NCBI RefSeq assembly: GCF_918741295.1
Contig: NZ_CAKKNB010000002.1
Span: 248,001 to 312,000 of the forward strand
Direction: 5' to 3'
Length of the DNA: 64,000 nucleotides
Source: Aquabacterium sp. CECT 9606
GTDB lineage: Bacteria; Pseudomonadota; Gammaproteobacteria; Burkholderiales; Burkholderiaceae_C
Of this stretch, positions 55,171-63,228 are shown piece after piece; position 1 is the stretch's first letter, and each line of letters begins with the position of its first letter. The notes beneath the pieces were generated by a model that had not been told where the DNA came from, ran no database searches, and was given only the letters and a program-made list of their open reading frames with translations. Made by a program: the position numbers and the translations under genes.

Positions 55171-56679
55171 TCAACGCTCCCTCAAACTCTCACTCGCATA
55201 CGTCTGCACAGGGCTCAGCAAATACTCAATCACCCTGCGCTGCCCCGTCTTGATTTCAGCCGTCACGTTCATCCCCGGGCTGAGCTTGATGGCCTTGCCA
55301 TCCACATTGATGTGATTGCGGTGCAGCTTGACTGTGGCCGGAAACACCGCACCACCACCACTGCCTGCGGCTGAAGCACCCGCCCCATCACTCCCCGGCT
55401 CCCCCCGCGAAGGCTGAGGTGCCCTGACCACCGCATCCGCCGTGATCGAGCTGACCGTGGCCGGCACCGTGCCATACCGCGTGAACGGAAACGTCTCCAA
55501 CTTGATCTCCACCGTCTGCCCCGCATTCACAAAGCCGATGTCCTTGTTCTCCAGCGTGACCTCGGCGGTCACGTCAGCCTGCTCGGGTACCACCACCATC
55601 AGCACCTGCGCGGGTGTGACCACCCCACCCGTGGTGTGCACCGCCAGCTGCTGCACCGTGCCCGTGGTGGGCGCGGTCAACCTGGTCAGCCGCTCGCGCT
55701 GCGTGGCCTTGCTGGCTTCTTGCACCAGTTGGCGCTGCTGCAAATCAGCTTTGGCATGGCGGTCATTGAGCTTGTTGATGGTGTCGGCCACCCAAGCCGT
55801 GCGGGCTTGTTCGGCCTGCTGCAGCGCCGCCTTGGTTTCTTCACGCCGGGCCCGGTAAGTGGCCAGGTCCTGCTCCATCTCAATGCGGGCGCGGGTGCGG
55901 TCCTGGCCGGCATGCTGGCTCACAAAGCCCTGCTTGGACAGCTCCGTGAAATCGTCCTCGCGCTTTTGCAGCAGGGGCAGCGTGGTGTGGAGCTTGGCGA
56001 TCTGCTCGCGCACCGTGTCGATCTCGGCACGCTTAGCTAGGATGTCGGCCTGCAGCTTGGCGCGCTGCGCTTGCAAGTCTTGCCATTCGGCGTTGAGCTG
56101 GGCCTGCGCTTGCGCGCGCTGATCGCTGCTCAAGGCCTCGGCTTCCGCCTTGACTTCGGGCAGCTTGGGCGCTGATGTGCCCGACTTGGCCGTGAACGCC
56201 GCCAGCAAGGCCTGCGTGCGCCACGCCTCTGACAAGGCCCCGGCCCGCTCTTGCGTCACGCGGCTGCTATCGGCCTGGGCCATGGTGGGGTCCAGCTCGA
56301 TCAAGACATCGCCGGCTTTCACCTTGTCGCCATCGTGCACGTGGATGGCTTTGACCACGCTGGCCTCCAGCGGCTGGATGAGTTTGGTGCCTTCACTGAC
56401 CTCGATGCGGCCGGGCGCCACCGCCACGATGTCGACCTTGCCGAAGCAGGCCCATAGCAAGGCGATGCAGAACAGGCTGATGACCGCCCAGATGGCACGG
56501 CGCGGGGCCGGGTGGGGAGGTGCCTCCTGCAGACTCAGTGCCGCAGGCAGAAACGCGGTTTCATCGGCCAGGCGGGCGGGGCCGGCCATCTCGTGGCGGT
56601 GCTTCCAGACCTCGGCAAAGACGGCCTTGTAGCGGCCCAGCAGCTCGCGGGTGGGGTGCTTGGCAACTTCAGCGCTCAT
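55171..56679 (-). CDS. HlyD-family membrane fusion protein of type I secretion
   Basis: 502 residues from the ATG at 56679, overlapping the ABC gene stop. Short cytoplasmic N-terminus, single TM ~60-82 (AIWAVISLFCIALLWACFG), beta-barrel/lipoyl part (VVKAIHVHDGDKVKAGDVLI, LDPTMAQADSSRVTQERAG), long periplasmic coiled coil (~145-330; LQAKRAKLQADILAKRAEID-like heptads) and the closing lipoyl/beta part (LTAPTTGTVQQLAVHTTGGV, KDIGFVNAGQTVEIKLETFP, GMNVTAEIKTGQRRVIEYLL). Bridges ABC and a TolC channel, which is not encoded here. Confidence 0.93.
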   Translation of the reverse strand: MSAEVAKHPTRELLGRYKAVFAEVWKHRHEMAGPARLADETAFLPAALSLQEAPPHPAPRRAIWAVISLFCIALLWACFGKVDIVAVAPGRIEVSEGTKLIQPLEASVVKAIHVHDGDKVKAGDVLIELDPTMAQADSSRVTQERAGALSEAWRTQALLAAFTAKSGTSAPKLPEVKAEAEALSSDQRAQAQAQLNAEWQDLQAQRAKLQADILAKRAEIDTVREQIAKLHTTLPLLQKREDDFTELSKQGFVSQHAGQDRTRARIEMEQDLATYRARREETKAALQQAEQARTAWVADTINKLNDRHAKADLQQRQLVQEASKATQRERLTRLTAPTTGTVQQLAVHTTGGVVTPAQVLMVVVPEQADVTAEVTLENKDIGFVNAGQTVEIKLETFPFTRYGTVPATVSSITADAVVRAPQPSRGEPGSDGAGASAAGSGGGAVFPATVKLHRNHINVDGKAIKLSPGMNVTAEIKTGQRRVIEYLLSPVQTYASESLRER

Positions 56680-58901
56680 GCTTGACCTTCGGTGGGGTGG
56701 GTGCCTTGCTGCATGCTCCACAGGTAGGCGTACAGGCCCTTGGGCCGTTTGACCAGTTCGTCGTGCGTGCCGGCCTCCACAATGCGGCCACGCTCCATGG
56801 CGATGATCCGGTTGGCGTGCCGCACGGCGCTCAGGCGGTGGGCAATGATGATCACGGTGCGGCCGTTGCTGATCAGCGCCATGTTGCGCTGGATGATGGC
56901 CTCGCTCTCATAGTCCAGCGCGCTGGTGGCCTCGTCAAAGATCAACACGCGCGGGTTGGTGAACAGGGCCCGCGCAATGGCCACGCGCTGGCGCTGCCCG
57001 CCGCTCAGCGAGGCGCCTTGCTCGCCCACCACCGTGTCATAACCCTCAGGCAGCTCGCTGATGAAATCATGGGCCCCCGCCATGCGCGCCGCCTGGATGA
57101 CAACCTCGATGGGCGCGGCCGGATCAGAGATGGCGATGTTCTCGCGCACGCTGCGGTTGAACAGAAAGTTGTCTTGCAGCACCACGCCGATCTGGCGGCG
57201 CAGTTGCGCGGCATCGACCAGGCTGATGTCGATGCCATCGATCAGCACGCGGCCTTGCTCGGGCACGTACAGGCGCTGCACCAGCTTGGTCAGCGTGCTC
57301 TTGCCGGATCCGCTGCGCCCGATGATGCCGATGATTTCACCGGGCTTCACATCTAGGCCCACGTTCTGCAACACGGGCGCGGCCTCAGGCCGGTAGCGGA
57401 AGGTGACCTGGTCCAGCGTGATGCGGCCCTTGATGGGTGGCAGTTGCGCGGCGGTGGTGGGCGGCACCTCGGTGCGGGTGTCCAGGATGTCGCCCAGGCG
57501 CTGCATGGAGATGCCGGTTTGCTGAAAATCGGTCCACATTTGCGCCATGCGCATGATGGGTTGCGAGACGCGGCCCGCGAACATGTTGAAGGCAACGAAC
57601 TGGCCCACCGACAGCTCATGGTCCATCACCAGCTTGGCGCCATACCAAAGCGTGGCGGCGTTCACCAGCTTGCCGATCAGGTTGATGCCCTCGTGCGCCC
57701 AGGTGGCCAGGTTCTGCGTCTTGAAGCTGGCCGACACGTAGCCGGCCAATTGGTTGTCCCAGCGGCGGGCCATGGCGGGCTCCAGCGCATTGGCCTTGAC
57801 GGTCTGGATGCCGGTGATGGTCTCGACCAGCAGCGATTGGTTCTCAGCCCCGCGGGCGAACTTCTCGTTCAGGCGGCCGCGCAGCACGGGCACGATGCTC
57901 AGGATCAAGGCCGAGTACAGCGGCAGGCTGATCAGCACGATCAGGGTCAGCGGCACGCTGTACAAAAACATCACGGCGATGAACAGGATGGAGAAAGCGA
58001 CATCCAGCACCAGCGTCAAGGCCTGGCCGGTGAGGAAGCTGCGGATGTTTTCCAGCTCACGCACGCGCGCCACCGAGTCGCCCACGCGGCGAGCCTGGAA
58101 GTAAGCCAGGGGCAGGCGCAGCAGGTGCTTGAACAGGCGCGAGCCCAGTTCCACGTCGATGCGGCTGGTGGTATGGCTGAACACGTAAGAGCGCAAGCCG
58201 GTGAGCAGGCTTTCGAACAGCACCACCACCACCAGGCCCATGACCAGCACATCGAGCGTGCTCAAGCCCTTGTGCACCAGCACCTTGTCCATCACCACCT
58301 GGAAGAACAGGGGGCTGACCAGTGCGAACAGTTGCAGGAACAAGGAGACCGTGAGCACCTCGCCCAGCAGCTTGCGGTACTTGACCAGGCTGGGGATGAA
58401 CCAGGTGAAGTCGAACTTGGCCAGATCACCCGCCAGGCTGGCGCGGCTGGTGGCCAACAGCAGCAGGCCCGCGCCACTGGGTGCCCATTGCTGCAAGAAG
58501 GTGTCGACGGGTTCGATGGTGGGGCGGCCACCGCCTTCAAGCGAGGGATCCTGGAACAGCACGCGTTGGCCATCGCATTGGGCCAGCAGCACCCAGCGCT
58601 CGGCACCATCGGCATCCACCAGCTTGGCCAAGGCGGGCAGAGGGGCCAGAGCCAGGCGGTCGGCTTGCGTGCGGCTGATCTTGGCTTTGAGGCCGATTTG
58701 CTTGGCCGCGCTCAGCAGTTCGTCGTCAGTGGCTTGCACGCTGGCGGTGAGGCCGCGTTCGTGCATCAAGGTGTCGGGATCGGCCGCGATGTGGTGCAGG
58801 CGGGCCAGCAGACACAATGCTTGCCAAGGTTGCTGAGGGCGCCCTGATGAAGAGTCGGACGACGAAACGTCTTCCGCCCTCTGAATGACGGAGGACTGCA
58901 T
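56676..58901 (-). CDS. Type I secretion ABC transporter with C39-like domain
   Basis: 741 residues. N-terminal C39-peptidase-like domain (~20-150) lacking the DCG catalytic Cys-His motif, so it docks rather than cleaves (CLD type), fitting an RTX substrate without a GG leader. TM domain ~160-440 (VSLFLQLFALVSPLFFQVVM, LSTLDVLVMGLVVVVLFESL). ATPase domain ~490-735: Walker A IGRSGSGKSTLTKLV, signature LSGGQRQRVAIARALF, Walker B LIFDEATSALD, H-loop IIIAHRLSAV. Operon head for HlyD, glycosyltransferase and methyltransferase. Confidence 0.94.
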   Translation of the reverse strand: MQSSVIQRAEDVSSSDSSSGRPQQPWQALCLLARLHHIAADPDTLMHERGLTASVQATDDELLSAAKQIGLKAKISRTQADRLALAPLPALAKLVDADGAERWVLLAQCDGQRVLFQDPSLEGGGRPTIEPVDTFLQQWAPSGAGLLLLATSRASLAGDLAKFDFTWFIPSLVKYRKLLGEVLTVSLFLQLFALVSPLFFQVVMDKVLVHKGLSTLDVLVMGLVVVVLFESLLTGLRSYVFSHTTSRIDVELGSRLFKHLLRLPLAYFQARRVGDSVARVRELENIRSFLTGQALTLVLDVAFSILFIAVMFLYSVPLTLIVLISLPLYSALILSIVPVLRGRLNEKFARGAENQSLLVETITGIQTVKANALEPAMARRWDNQLAGYVSASFKTQNLATWAHEGINLIGKLVNAATLWYGAKLVMDHELSVGQFVAFNMFAGRVSQPIMRMAQMWTDFQQTGISMQRLGDILDTRTEVPPTTAAQLPPIKGRITLDQVTFRYRPEAAPVLQNVGLDVKPGEIIGIIGRSGSGKSTLTKLVQRLYVPEQGRVLIDGIDISLVDAAQLRRQIGVVLQDNFLFNRSVRENIAISDPAAPIEVVIQAARMAGAHDFISELPEGYDTVVGEQGASLSGGQRQRVAIARALFTNPRVLIFDEATSALDYESEAIIQRNMALISNGRTVIIIAHRLSAVRHANRIIAMERGRIVEAGTHDELVKRPKGLYAYLWSMQQGTHPTEGQA

Positions 58902-58990
58902 GGCTGAAACCTACCCTGAGTTTTCTAATGTGAACGAGCCATTATGGAATTGGCTGCGTGACAAACGCCCCACCCTGATTGGTGGTCGGC

Positions 58991-59008
58991 GCTTACATTT
59001 GTGTAAGC
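58991..59008. promoter_or_regulatory. Short hairpin upstream of the T1SS operon
   Basis: GCTTACA (58991-58997) and TGTAAGC (59002-59008) with a TTTG loop form a perfect 7-base inverted repeat about 90 bases upstream of the ABC transporter gene. It lies between the terminator at 59026-59046 and the operon start, so it may be an operator. No T-run follows on the minus strand. Confidence 0.3.
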
Positions 59009-59025
59009 AAATGTTGATCGTGAAA

Positions 59026-59046
59026 AAGCCGGACAGTGTCCGGCTT
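59026..59046 (-). terminator. Intrinsic terminator after the Slam cargo gene
   Basis: AAGCCGGAC (59026-59034), loop AGT, and GTCCGGCTT (59038-59046) make a 9-base perfect stem; on the minus strand it is followed by TTT (59025-59023). Placed 25 bases after the stop of the gene at 59071, it separates that operon from the T1SS operon. Confidence 0.85.
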
Positions 59047-59070
59047 GATGAGATGCGAAAAACTGCCGGC

Positions 59071-60180
59071 TTACTGCGCGGCACCCACTGCCGGTGTCTT
59101 GGGCACGTTCACTGTATTTTGTTGCAGTGTCGCCAGGAATGGATCCACATAGCGGGTGCCATTCTTGGTGATGTCGGCCACGCCGCCCACGGCCGATGCA
59201 TTGGTGCCATAGAAGCCGCCGTTGACCGAACCGGAGATGGTGCCACCGTCAATCGATGAGAACTTGCTCGCCGCCGTGGTGCTGAAGGTCGAACCGTTGA
59301 TGGCGCCGCCCGTCACGGAATAGCCCACGGCGCCATTGGCGTCCGCGCCGTTGTTCCAGGTGCCGCTCCAGGAGCCTGCCCCGGCCAGGTTCACATCCAT
59401 GGTCATGGGTGTAAAGGCGCCACCGTTGGTCAATGAGTAGCCGGTGTAAGTGCCCGAGAAGTTTCTGGCTTTCAGCTCGGCCATGTCGGCAGACGATGTG
59501 GGCCGGCCAATCACGCCCAGATGGGTGATGACTTGCGGCGCACGGTCTTCAGGTGAGCGCAGGTAGGAGAGGAATTTGTAAAAGCTGACCTGGTTGGCCT
59601 CTGCATCGACCGGGTCATCCGGATTTTCAATCAAGGTCAGAGAGGTCTGTCCGTTCTCGGTGGTGTTCGCGTAGACACCTTCTTGCAAGGTCAATTGCAC
59701 CGAGTTTGGCGGGGGATAGACGCCGGTGATCGGGGTGATGTCCATCTGGAAGGAGTCGGGCCGCCATGACTCTTGGGTCGTGGGCGTGATCGTTGTGCCC
59801 GAAACGTTGATGGGATGCGGTCCGTCGATCAGGTCCGGCGTGTCTGGTTTGGTGATCAAAGTGTAGAAGGCACCAAACCCCAATAATTCCGGCAAGGGCG
59901 TGACGACAGGCGGCGTACCGCCACCGCCCGCGGCGGCTTGCGGCAAGGTGCGGTACAGATCCGGATTTGTTGGCAATTGAGCCAACGGCGGATTACCCGC
60001 CGCAGGCGGTTCAAATTCCGTCCACGGCCCCCAGCCATTGACCGAGTCCTGGGCAATGGTCACGTTGCCATACAGCTTGACGCTGTTCAGCTCGGCGTTG
60101 GTGGGGGCGGCCTGCGCCTGGCTTTGCACCACCAAGGTGGCCACGGCCAGGCTGAGTGCTTTGAGAGAGTGAGTCTTCAT
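59071..60180 (-). CDS. Secreted TbpB-barrel-like protein, probable Slam (type XI) cargo
   Basis: 369 residues. Cleavable signal peptide (MKTHSLKALSLAVATLVVQS, then QAQA); no lipobox Cys, so soluble rather than a lipoprotein. The N-terminal and middle part (Pro-rich, with SQLTLQEGVYANTTENGQ-like text reading VQLTLQEGVYANTTENGQTS) is unassigned. The last ~150 residues (FSGTYTGYSLTNGGAF, GTWNNGADANGAVGYSV, GGTISGSVNGGFYGTNASAV, VADITKNGTRY) resemble the small 8-strand barrel of transferrin-binding protein B and hemophilin-type cargos. It starts 18 bases after the Slam-like gene. Ligand unknown. Confidence 0.75.
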   Translation of the reverse strand: MKTHSLKALSLAVATLVVQSQAQAAPTNAELNSVKLYGNVTIAQDSVNGWGPWTEFEPPAAGNPPLAQLPTNPDLYRTLPQAAAGGGGTPPVVTPLPELLGFGAFYTLITKPDTPDLIDGPHPINVSGTTITPTTQESWRPDSFQMDITPITGVYPPPNSVQLTLQEGVYANTTENGQTSLTLIENPDDPVDAEANQVSFYKFLSYLRSPEDRAPQVITHLGVIGRPTSSADMAELKARNFSGTYTGYSLTNGGAFTPMTMDVNLAGAGSWSGTWNNGADANGAVGYSVTGGAINGSTFSTTAASKFSSIDGGTISGSVNGGFYGTNASAVGGVADITKNGTRYVDPFLATLQQNTVNVPKTPAVGAAQ

Positions 60181-60197
60181 GATGGAACTTCCTTACT

Positions 60198-61478
60198 TCA
60201 GTAGCTGCGGCCCAACGTGATCTGCACCAAGTTGCGGTTGTATTCGTACAAGGCGAGATTGGCTTGGTTTTGAATGATGGTGAACGTGGCCGAGCCTTGC
60301 CACTTCTCCAGCCAGCCTGTTTTGTATTGGTGGTTGGCGCCGAACTCCAGCCGGTACTCGTCTTCGCGGCGCGCGATGCCGTAGAAGGGCTCCACGCCGA
60401 TGTAGCCGCTGTGGCGCCAAGCAGCACGGGCGAACAAGTCGCCTCCTTCCCAGGCGTTCTGGCGGCCGCCAAAGAAGACTTCGTAGCCGTTGTTGCTGAA
60501 GCGGTCCAGTTGAGCCTCTTCGTCGAACATGCGGGCGCCAGCTTGCAGGGTCAGGCGGTTCTTGTTGAACAAGCCGCCATAGCTGAAGCCGCCTGAGCTG
60601 TAGTGGCTGTCACGACCCTGGTCATCGGGCCGCGCGAAGTTGCGGTAGGCCAGCTGGGCATCGGCCGTGAATTCATCGCCAGAGTTCAGGCGCCAAGTGG
60701 CCGAAGGGGACACCGACGTGTACAGGGCCAGCTTGCGGTCGCCCAGGGTCAGGCGGTCGGCCTGGAAGTTCAGGTTGCCGCGCCAGTTCTTGCCCATGAT
60801 CAGGGCGGGGCCAGTGGCAGCGGTGAGCACGCCCAGGTTGTATTCGCTCAGGCGGCCGTAGCCCTTGTAGTAAACGCCCAGCTGGCTGTTCCAGCCGAAG
60901 CGGCCGGTTGATTCACCAGAGCGCACCGGCGTGGGTGACATCCAGCTGTGGTTCACGCCGGCCTGCAGGGCATAGCCGCCATCGGCGCGGGCGGTGGAGC
61001 CAGGGTTCAGCACCAGGCCGCCGGGCAGCACGGCGTTGTCAGGGCCGGCATTGACATTGCTGTCGTACACCGCGCCGACGGACAGGTTGTAGTCCAGCTT
61101 GTGGGGGCGGCCAAAGGTGGCGGCTTCGTCCAGTTCAAGCTGCTTGATGAAGGACAGCACCGACAGGCGCACGGCTTCTGGGGTGTTGGGATCGTCCAGC
61201 ACCGCTTGCGCTTGTGCCTTGGCCTTGGCGAAGTTCAGGGTGCGGTAATAGGCCACCGCCACTTCAAGCCGGGCGCGGTTGAGCGTGGGGTTGGCGGCCA
61301 GGATGGTTTCCAGCGTTTCGATGGCGCTGTAAGGGCGGCCGGTTTCGCGCTGGTAAAGGCCTTCGCGGTATTGGTCTTCCACGGAAGGAGAGGCGGACTG
61401 CGCTTGCGCGTTGAACGAGCCAAGACAAGCCAGACCGGTTGCCACCGCAACCACACGCAAAGAACAAATACCACGCAT
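60198..61478 (-). CDS. Slam-like outer-membrane translocon (DUF560, type XI secretion)
   Basis: 426 residues. Signal peptide (~1-25), a TPR-like periplasmic domain (~30-130: YREGLYQRETGRPYSAIETL, LNRARLEVAVAYYRTLNFAK) and a C-terminal beta-barrel (~135-426: LSVGAVYDSNVNAGPDNAV, SYGGLFNKNRLTLQAGARM, NRNLVQITLGRSY). This TPR plus ~14-strand barrel layout is the surface lipoprotein assembly modulator family. Slam proteins move a barrel-handled cargo to the cell surface or medium, and the next gene encodes just such a cargo. The last residue is Tyr, consistent with outer-membrane insertion. A conserved AxYDSNVNAGP segment is family-typical. Confidence 0.85.
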   Translation of the reverse strand: MRGICSLRVVAVATGLACLGSFNAQAQSASPSVEDQYREGLYQRETGRPYSAIETLETILAANPTLNRARLEVAVAYYRTLNFAKAKAQAQAVLDDPNTPEAVRLSVLSFIKQLELDEAATFGRPHKLDYNLSVGAVYDSNVNAGPDNAVLPGGLVLNPGSTARADGGYALQAGVNHSWMSPTPVRSGESTGRFGWNSQLGVYYKGYGRLSEYNLGVLTAATGPALIMGKNWRGNLNFQADRLTLGDRKLALYTSVSPSATWRLNSGDEFTADAQLAYRNFARPDDQGRDSHYSSGGFSYGGLFNKNRLTLQAGARMFDEEAQLDRFSNNGYEVFFGGRQNAWEGGDLFARAAWRHSGYIGVEPFYGIARREDEYRLEFGANHQYKTGWLEKWQGSATFTIIQNQANLALYEYNRNLVQITLGRSY

Positions 61479-61606
61479 CTGAGGAACTCCACACTTCTTT
61501 AAAACGGAACGAATGCCGATTGTGGAGTTCAGCCGCGGATGTGTCGACCCCTTGCCCGTACGCTTTCAATGGGGTAATGCCTAAGGAGCCCCGCATCCAG
61601 GGGGTG

Positions 61607-62440
61607 TTATGCAGCGCTGCGAAGCATTTCTTTTCGGAAACGGTTGAGCTCTTGCACGCTGGCAAAGCTGCGGCCCATGATCAGGCTCATGTTGTGCAGG
61701 ATGCGGTCCACGACCTTGGTTTCCCACACGGCATCGAAGTTGATCTGGCGGTCCAGCCAGTGCTCCAGCCACTGTGGATCGGGCAGGCGCGATTGAATGG
61801 TGTCGCGCGGGAACAGCTTGGCGCTGACGTGCAGGTTGGTGGGATGCAGGGCTTGCGCGGTGCGGCGTGCGCTGGCCATGAGCACGCCCACCTTGGCGAA
61901 GGCAGCCTTGGCTTCATCACCGAACTTGTTGATAGCGCGTTTCATGTAGCGCAGATAAGCGCCGCCATGCCGGGCCTCGTCTTTGGCCAGGGTCTCGTAA
62001 ATGGCTTTGATGACGGGTTCGGTGTGCCATTCGGCGGCGCGGCGGTACCAGTGGTTCAAGCGGATCTCGCCGCAGAAGTGCAGCATCAGCGTCTCCAGCG
62101 CGGGGGCCGGGTCGAAATCGAAACGGATTTCGTGCAGCTCTTCTTCGGTGGGCGCCAGATCGGGGCGGAAGCGGCGCAGGTATTCCATCAGCACCAGTGA
62201 ATGCTTTTGCTCTTCAAAGAACCACACGCTCATGAACGCCGAAAAGTCGCTGTCGTCGCGGTTGTCACGCAAGAACATCTCGGTGGCGGGCAGGGCGGCC
62301 CACTCGGTGATGGCGTTCATCTTGATGGTCTGGGCCTGCTCGTCGGTCAACTGGCTGGCGTCGAACTGGTCCCAGGGGATGTCGGTGTCCATGTTCCAGC
62401 GGACGGATTCGAGTTGCTTGAAGAGTTCAGGGTAAAGCAT
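61607..62440 (-). CDS. Ferritin-like di-iron protein (acyl-ACP desaturase-like)
   Basis: 277 residues from the ATG at 62440 (MLYPELFKQLESVRWNMDTD). The first metal helix contains EWAALPATEMFLRD and FFEEQKHSLVLMEY (ExxH), and the second has MLHFCGEIRLNHWY and DEARHGGAYLRYM (ExxH again), the signature of di-iron four-helix-bundle oxidases such as acyl-ACP desaturase-like and rubrerythrin-related enzymes. C-terminal segment KLFPRDTIQSRLPDPQWLEH is a family extension. Substrate uncertain. It is a single gene; glutathione peroxidase is divergent 117 bases away. Confidence 0.8.
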   Translation of the reverse strand: MLYPELFKQLESVRWNMDTDIPWDQFDASQLTDEQAQTIKMNAITEWAALPATEMFLRDNRDDSDFSAFMSVWFFEEQKHSLVLMEYLRRFRPDLAPTEEELHEIRFDFDPAPALETLMLHFCGEIRLNHWYRRAAEWHTEPVIKAIYETLAKDEARHGGAYLRYMKRAINKFGDEAKAAFAKVGVLMASARRTAQALHPTNLHVSAKLFPRDTIQSRLPDPQWLEHWLDRQINFDAVWETKVVDRILHNMSLIMGRSFASVQELNRFRKEMLRSAA

Positions 62441-62557
62441 GGCGATCTCCAAATACTGCGAACAGCCTACCCGACAATTTTGACAATGTGGCTGCAATGC
62501 AGCTGGCGGCATGGGTTTGTGGTGTGATGTGATCCCCCACTTCAAAAGGCCAAGCTC

Positions 62558-63154
62558 ATGCGAACACCTCGTTTCTCTGGCTGGATGTTGGCCACCGCCT
62601 GCTTGGGCGTCGTGCCTGCATGGGGCTGGGCGGCTGAGACCGCACCCGCCGCAGCCGCTTCGCCCACCAGTTGCCCCGCTTTGTTGAACAAGACTTTCCC
62701 CCGTCTGCAGGACGAAAAGCCCCAGTCACTGTGCCAATACGCGGGCAAGGTGGTGCTGGTGGTGAACACGGCCAGCTATTGCGGTTTCACGCCGCAGTTC
62801 AAGGGCCTGGAGGCGCTGTACGCCAAGTACAAGGACCAAGGCCTGGTGGTGCTGGGCTTTCCCTCCAATGATTTTGGCAACCAGGATCCGGGCAATGCCA
62901 AGCAGATCGCCGATTTCTGCGAGAACACCTACGGCGTCAAGTTCCCGATGTTTGGCAAAAGCCACGTGCGGGGCGACGAGGTCAATCCCTTGCACGCCAG
63001 CCTGATCAAGATCACCGGCACCACACCCAAGTGGAACTTTTACAAGTACCTGATCGCCCGTGATGGCCGCACGGTGACGTCTTACAGCAGCCTCACCACC
63101 CCGGATGACCGTGATTTGGTGGCGGAGGTGGAAAAACGCCTCAGTGCAAAATAA
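62558..63154 (+). CDS. Exported glutathione peroxidase family protein
   Basis: 198 residues. A signal peptide (MRTPRFSGWM..., to about residue 26, AWGWAAET) directs it to the periplasm, unlike most bacterial GPx. The catalytic triad is visible: Cys ~75 in VNTASYCGFTPQF, Gln in FPSNDFGNQDPG and Trp in PKWNFYKYLI. Other Cys: SLCQYAG and FCENTYGV (resolving-type). A cysteine, not selenocysteine, enzyme, probably thioredoxin-dependent. Oxidant defence fits the following FAD-dependent oxidoreductase. Confidence 0.92.
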   Translation: MRTPRFSGWMLATACLGVVPAWGWAAETAPAAAASPTSCPALLNKTFPRLQDEKPQSLCQYAGKVVLVVNTASYCGFTPQFKGLEALYAKYKDQGLVVLGFPSNDFGNQDPGNAKQIADFCENTYGVKFPMFGKSHVRGDEVNPLHASLIKITGTTPKWNFYKYLIARDGRTVTSYSSLTTPDDRDLVAEVEKRLSAK

Positions 63155-63228
63155 TTACCAATGAGTTACGATATGACTAATCAGTAATTTATTGGGGTCG
63201 TGCAGCGCCGGCCACAGGAGCGGAACCC

